From contig CAWEPQ010000001.1 in assembly GCA_963811055.1 (NCBI GenBank), forward strand, positions 744,001-808,000: a stretch of 64,000 nucleotides of DNA, in the 5' to 3' direction. Below, one piece after another: positions 61,278 to 64,000 of this stretch. The translations under genes and the position numbers were made by a program. Origin of the DNA: JACVRW01 sp963811055 (GTDB lineage Bacteria > Actinomycetota > Thermoleophilia > Solirubrobacterales > Thermoleophilaceae). How positions within the stretch are numbered: the first letter of the stretch is position 1; each line of letters opens with the position of its first letter. The notes below the pieces were generated by a model. That model was not told where the DNA came from. It did not search any database and saw only the letters and a list, made by a program, of their open reading frames with translations.

Positions 61278-62885
61278 CTAGCGCCTGAATGTGTCGCGCA
61301 GGGACTTGCGCAGGAGCTTGAACAGCGGCCGGATCCCGCGCCTCAGGGCGGCCGGCTTGTCCGAGTCGCGCCCGTACAGGAGCTGAGCTGACGCGTGTAG
61401 GCCGCGGCCGAGCGACTCGTCGTACGGGTGCCACCAGAAGTCGCGTGTGCGCGAGGGCTCCCAGCTCACCAGCTTCACGTTCACGCACTCGTAGAGGCCG
61501 AACTTGGAGTGCGAGCGGCCGAGGCCCGACTGCTTGACGCCACCCCAGGAGCAGGAAGCGGCGCCGTGGGAGTACATGTGGTCGTTGGCCCAGACCATCC
61601 CCGCCTCGAGCCGGCGCGCGATGCGCTCGCTCTTCGAGCGGTTCATGGTCCACACCGAGGCGCCGAGCCCGAAGTCCGAGTCGTTCGCGAGCGAGATCGC
61701 CTCGTCGAGCGAGTCCACCGTCACGATCGGCACCACCGGGCCGAAGATCTCCTCGCGCATGATCCGCATCTCGTGCGTGACGCCGGTGAGGACGGCCGGG
61801 GCGTAGAAGTCGGCCCCCGGAAGCTCCGACACCTCGCGTTGGCCCCCGCAGCGCAGCGTTGCGCCGGCCGCCACCGCGTCGTCCACGAGCGCGCGCACGG
61901 TCTCGAGCTGGTCGCGGGAGACCATCGGCCCGACCTCGGTGTTCCACTCCATCGGGTTGCCCACGCGCAGCGCCTTGGCTCCCTCCACCACGCCTTCGAT
62001 GAAGCGGTCGGCCACCTCGCGCTCCACGTACACACGCTCGATCCCCGAGCAGGTCTGGCCGGCGTTGGCGAAGCCGCCCCAGAGGCAGCCCGAGATCGCG
62101 TTGGGCAGGTTGGCGTCGGCGCACACGATCATCGCGTCCTTGCCGCCGAGCTCGAGCACCGAGCCCTTCATGCGGCTGGCGCAGGCGATGCCCACGCGCT
62201 TGCCCACCTCCACCGAGCCGGTGAAGAAGATCTTGGCCGCGGTCGACTCGACCAGCGCCTGGCCCACCGCCCCGCCGCCGTGGATCGTGCGAACGAGGCC
62301 CTCGGGCAGCCCGGCGCGCTCGAAAGTGTCCTGGATGCGCTGCCCGATCAGCGGCGTGAGCGACGCCGGCTTGAGCACCACGCCGTTCCCTGCCATGAGC
62401 GCGATCGCCACCTCGCCGAACGGGATGGACCATGGGTAGTTCCAGGGCGCGATCACGCCGACCACGCCCAGCGGCTCGTAGCTGAACCGGGAGCGCTTCT
62501 GCTTGAGGAACACCGGCATCGGCACGCGCTCGTCGTCGAGGATGCCCGGCCCAGCCTCCGCCAGCCAGCGCAGCGTGTCGATGGTCGGCACCAGCTCCAT
62601 CGAGTACGACTCGGCGCGCGGCTTGCCCTGCTCGCGCGTGAGCAGCGCCGTGAGGTCGTCGAGCTGGTCGATGATCGCCTGGCCCGCGCGGCGCATGTAG
62701 CGGGCGCGGTCCGCCAGCGGGAGCTGCGCCCAGAACGGCTGCACCTCCGCGACGTCGTCCACCACCGACTGCACCTCGGCGGGAGTGACGGTCGGGACCG
62801 AGCCGAGCCGGGCCCCGTCGATCGGGCTGAACGACTCGAGCTCGGCGGGCTCTTCCTGGGTGGGCAGTCGTACGGCGGCTTCCAT
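61278..62885 (-). CDS. NAD(P)-dependent aldehyde dehydrogenase
   Basis: 535 residues. Motifs: GVIAPWNYPWSIPFGEVAIA (cofactor region), FFTGSVEVGKRV, catalytic Glu245 in LELGGKD and nucleophile Cys279 in NAGQTCSGIERVYV, all intact. A C-terminal extension of about 40 residues is basic (RRGIRPLFKLLRKSLRDTFR) and amphipathic, which may give membrane contact as in fatty-aldehyde dehydrogenases. Substrate unknown. Confidence 0.85.
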   Translation of the reverse strand: MEAAVRLPTQEEPAELESFSPIDGARLGSVPTVTPAEVQSVVDDVAEVQPFWAQLPLADRARYMRRAGQAIIDQLDDLTALLTREQGKPRAESYSMELVPTIDTLRWLAEAGPGILDDERVPMPVFLKQKRSRFSYEPLGVVGVIAPWNYPWSIPFGEVAIALMAGNGVVLKPASLTPLIGQRIQDTFERAGLPEGLVRTIHGGGAVGQALVESTAAKIFFTGSVEVGKRVGIACASRMKGSVLELGGKDAMIVCADANLPNAISGCLWGGFANAGQTCSGIERVYVEREVADRFIEGVVEGAKALRVGNPMEWNTEVGPMVSRDQLETVRALVDDAVAAGATLRCGGQREVSELPGADFYAPAVLTGVTHEMRIMREEIFGPVVPIVTVDSLDEAISLANDSDFGLGASVWTMNRSKSERIARRLEAGMVWANDHMYSHGAASCSWGGVKQSGLGRSHSKFGLYECVNVKLVSWEPSRTRDFWWHPYDESLGRGLHASAQLLYGRDSDKPAALRRGIRPLFKLLRKSLRDTFRR

Positions 62886-62910
62886 GGAGGCTGATTCTGC
62901 CCGACGGGCG

Positions 62911-64000
62911 TCAGTCGCGCCCGCGCGCGCCGCGGATCCGCTCCCAGCGCTCCCGCATCTGGCGCTCCTCGCCGTGCTCGGTGAGCTCGAGGAACTTCTG
63001 GCCCTCGGCGTCCGACGGCATCAGCTCCTGCTCCGACACGCCCTCGGGACGGTCGTGCGGGTAGTCGTAGCCCTGGCCGCGGCCGAGCTTCTTCGCGCCC
63101 GGGTAGGCGGCGCTCCGGAGGTAGTCCGGCGGGTGCGGGGTGCCGTTCTCGCGCACCCATTCGCGCGCCCGGCCGAGGGCCTTGTACGAGGCGTTCGACT
63201 TGGGCGCCAGCGCCAGGTAGACGGCGGCCTGAGCCAGGTTGAGCGCGGCCTCGGGCATCCCCACGTGCTCCACCGCGGCGGCGGTGGCCACGGCCACCTC
63301 GAGCGCCCGCGGGTCGGCGTTGCCGATGTCCTCGCTGGCCAGCACGACCATCCGCCGGGCCACGTAGCGGGGGTCCTCGCCGCCCTCGAGCATCCCCGCC
63401 AAATAGAGCAGCGAGGCGTCGGGATCCGACCCGCGCGTGGCCTTGATCCAGGCCGAGATCAGGTCGTAGTGGCTGTCGCCCTCCTTGTCGTAGAGGATCG
63501 CGCTGCGCTGGAGCGCGTCCTCCGCCACGCGGAGGGTCACCGCGCCGTCGGGCCCCACGGTGTCGCAGGCCAGCTCGAGCGCCGAGAGCGCCGTGCGCGC
63601 ATCGCCGCCTGCGCGCGTGGCCAGGAACTCGAGCGCGGCGTCCTCAACCTGCGGGGCGTCGGTGATGCCACGCTCGTCGCCCAGCGAGCGCCGAAGCAGC
63701 GCCAGCACGTGCTCGGTCTCGAGCGCGTGCAGCTCATACACCCGGCAGCGTGAGAGCAGTGCCGAGTTGACCTCGAAGTACGGGTTCTCGGTGGTGGCGC
63801 CCACCAGCAGCACCAGCCCCTCCTCCACGGCCGGCAGGAGGCTGTCCTGCTGCGCCTTGTTGAAGCGGTGGATCTCGTCCAGGAAGAAGATGGTGCGCTC
63901 GCCGCTCGTGGATCGACGGTGCTGCGCGCGCTCGATCACCTCGCGCACCTCGGCGCGCCCAGCGTTCACCGCGGAGGCCTCCTCGAAGGCGGCGCGTGCG
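62911..64000 (-). CDS. rarA: Replication-associated recombination protein A (5' truncated by window end)
   Basis: The frame stays open to the right edge, so the N-terminus with Walker A lies outside. Visible: Walker B region TIFFLDEIHRFNKAQQDSLL, sensor LVGATTENPYFEVNSALLSR with the Arg finger, then the RarA/MgsA-specific C-terminal region (EDIGNADPRALEVAV; PKSNASYKALGRA; YPHDRPEGVSEQELMP). AAA+ ATPase acting at stalled replication forks. Stop is 25 nt from the aldehyde dehydrogenase start, probably one operon. Confidence 0.9.
   Translation of the reverse strand, partial: ARAAFEEASAVNAGRAEVREVIERAQHRRSTSGERTIFFLDEIHRFNKAQQDSLLPAVEEGLVLLVGATTENPYFEVNSALLSRCRVYELHALETEHVLALLRRSLGDERGITDAPQVEDAALEFLATRAGGDARTALSALELACDTVGPDGAVTLRVAEDALQRSAILYDKEGDSHYDLISAWIKATRGSDPDASLLYLAGMLEGGEDPRYVARRMVVLASEDIGNADPRALEVAVATAAAVEHVGMPEAALNLAQAAVYLALAPKSNASYKALGRAREWVRENGTPHPPDYLRSAAYPGAKKLGRGQGYDYPHDRPEGVSEQELMPSDAEGQKFLELTEHGEERQMRERWERIRGARGRD

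Overview
This 64 kb window is high-GC, densely packed bacterial chromosome. Most genes have strong G/C bias at third codon positions, many start with GTG, and neighbouring genes commonly overlap by 1-4 nt. Several genes have a TANNNT box 6-9 nt before the start codon, as in leaderless actinobacterial transcripts. Gene content (Wzy-type exopolysaccharide cluster, ferredoxin plus FprA-type reductase, mannosyltransferase, DUF3089 and L,D-transpeptidase proteins) fits an Actinomycetota of the Thermoleophilia/Solirubrobacterales kind. That placement is inference; no marker gene here settles it. No prophage, insertion sequence or CRISPR array was seen.

Layout. 0-9.4 kb: envelope and housekeeping genes (LPG-synthase-like membrane protein, PBP1A, MscS channel, mannosyltransferase, HAD phosphatase, CPBP protease, L,D-transpeptidase, pyrE, CAP protein), almost all broken by 1-2 nt frameshifts that look like sequence error rather than decay. 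9.4-16.6 kb: a glycosyltransferase, a DUF3089 hydrolase with a clear terminator, an ArsR/SRPBCC pair, a seven-bladed YVTN propeller lipoprotein, tRNA-Arg(CCU), a cation:proton antiporter and a 0.77 kb stretch without a convincing gene. 16.6-32.9 kb: an exopolysaccharide locus. One minus-strand operon runs chain-length protein, polymerase/ligase, four GT4 glycosyltransferases, Asp-box protein, Wzx flippase; a second runs priming phosphoglycosyltransferase, AsnB, sugar epimerase. A glucuronyl C5-epimerase-like gene and a GH10 glycosidase lie on the plus strand.

32.9-37.1 kb: an arsenic island built on a divergent promoter. ArsC, an aquaglyceroporin and an R2/R2lox-like diiron protein read left; ArsR, ArsM and an MFS transporter read right. 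ArsC would make As(III), the channel would let it out, ArsM would methylate it, and the diiron protein has no established arsenic role. 37.1-48.7 kb: adenylate cyclase, two secreted hydrolase-like proteins, DUF1801, SDR, ferredoxin and ferredoxin-NADP reductase, TetR with a GT1 glycosyltransferase, GalT-like protein, GNAT and a thioredoxin lipoprotein. 48.9-51.4 kb: an unusual SF2 helicase.

51.6-59.1 kb: one long minus-strand operon for cytochrome c maturation (ccmA, ccmB, ccmC, a CcmD-like gene), tetrapyrrole synthesis (hemA, hemC, a cobA-hemD fusion), a SAM hydrolase-type protein and birA. 59.1-64 kb: VOC protein, mog/moaC with a siroheme dehydrogenase, an aldehyde dehydrogenase, and the 5'-truncated rarA.
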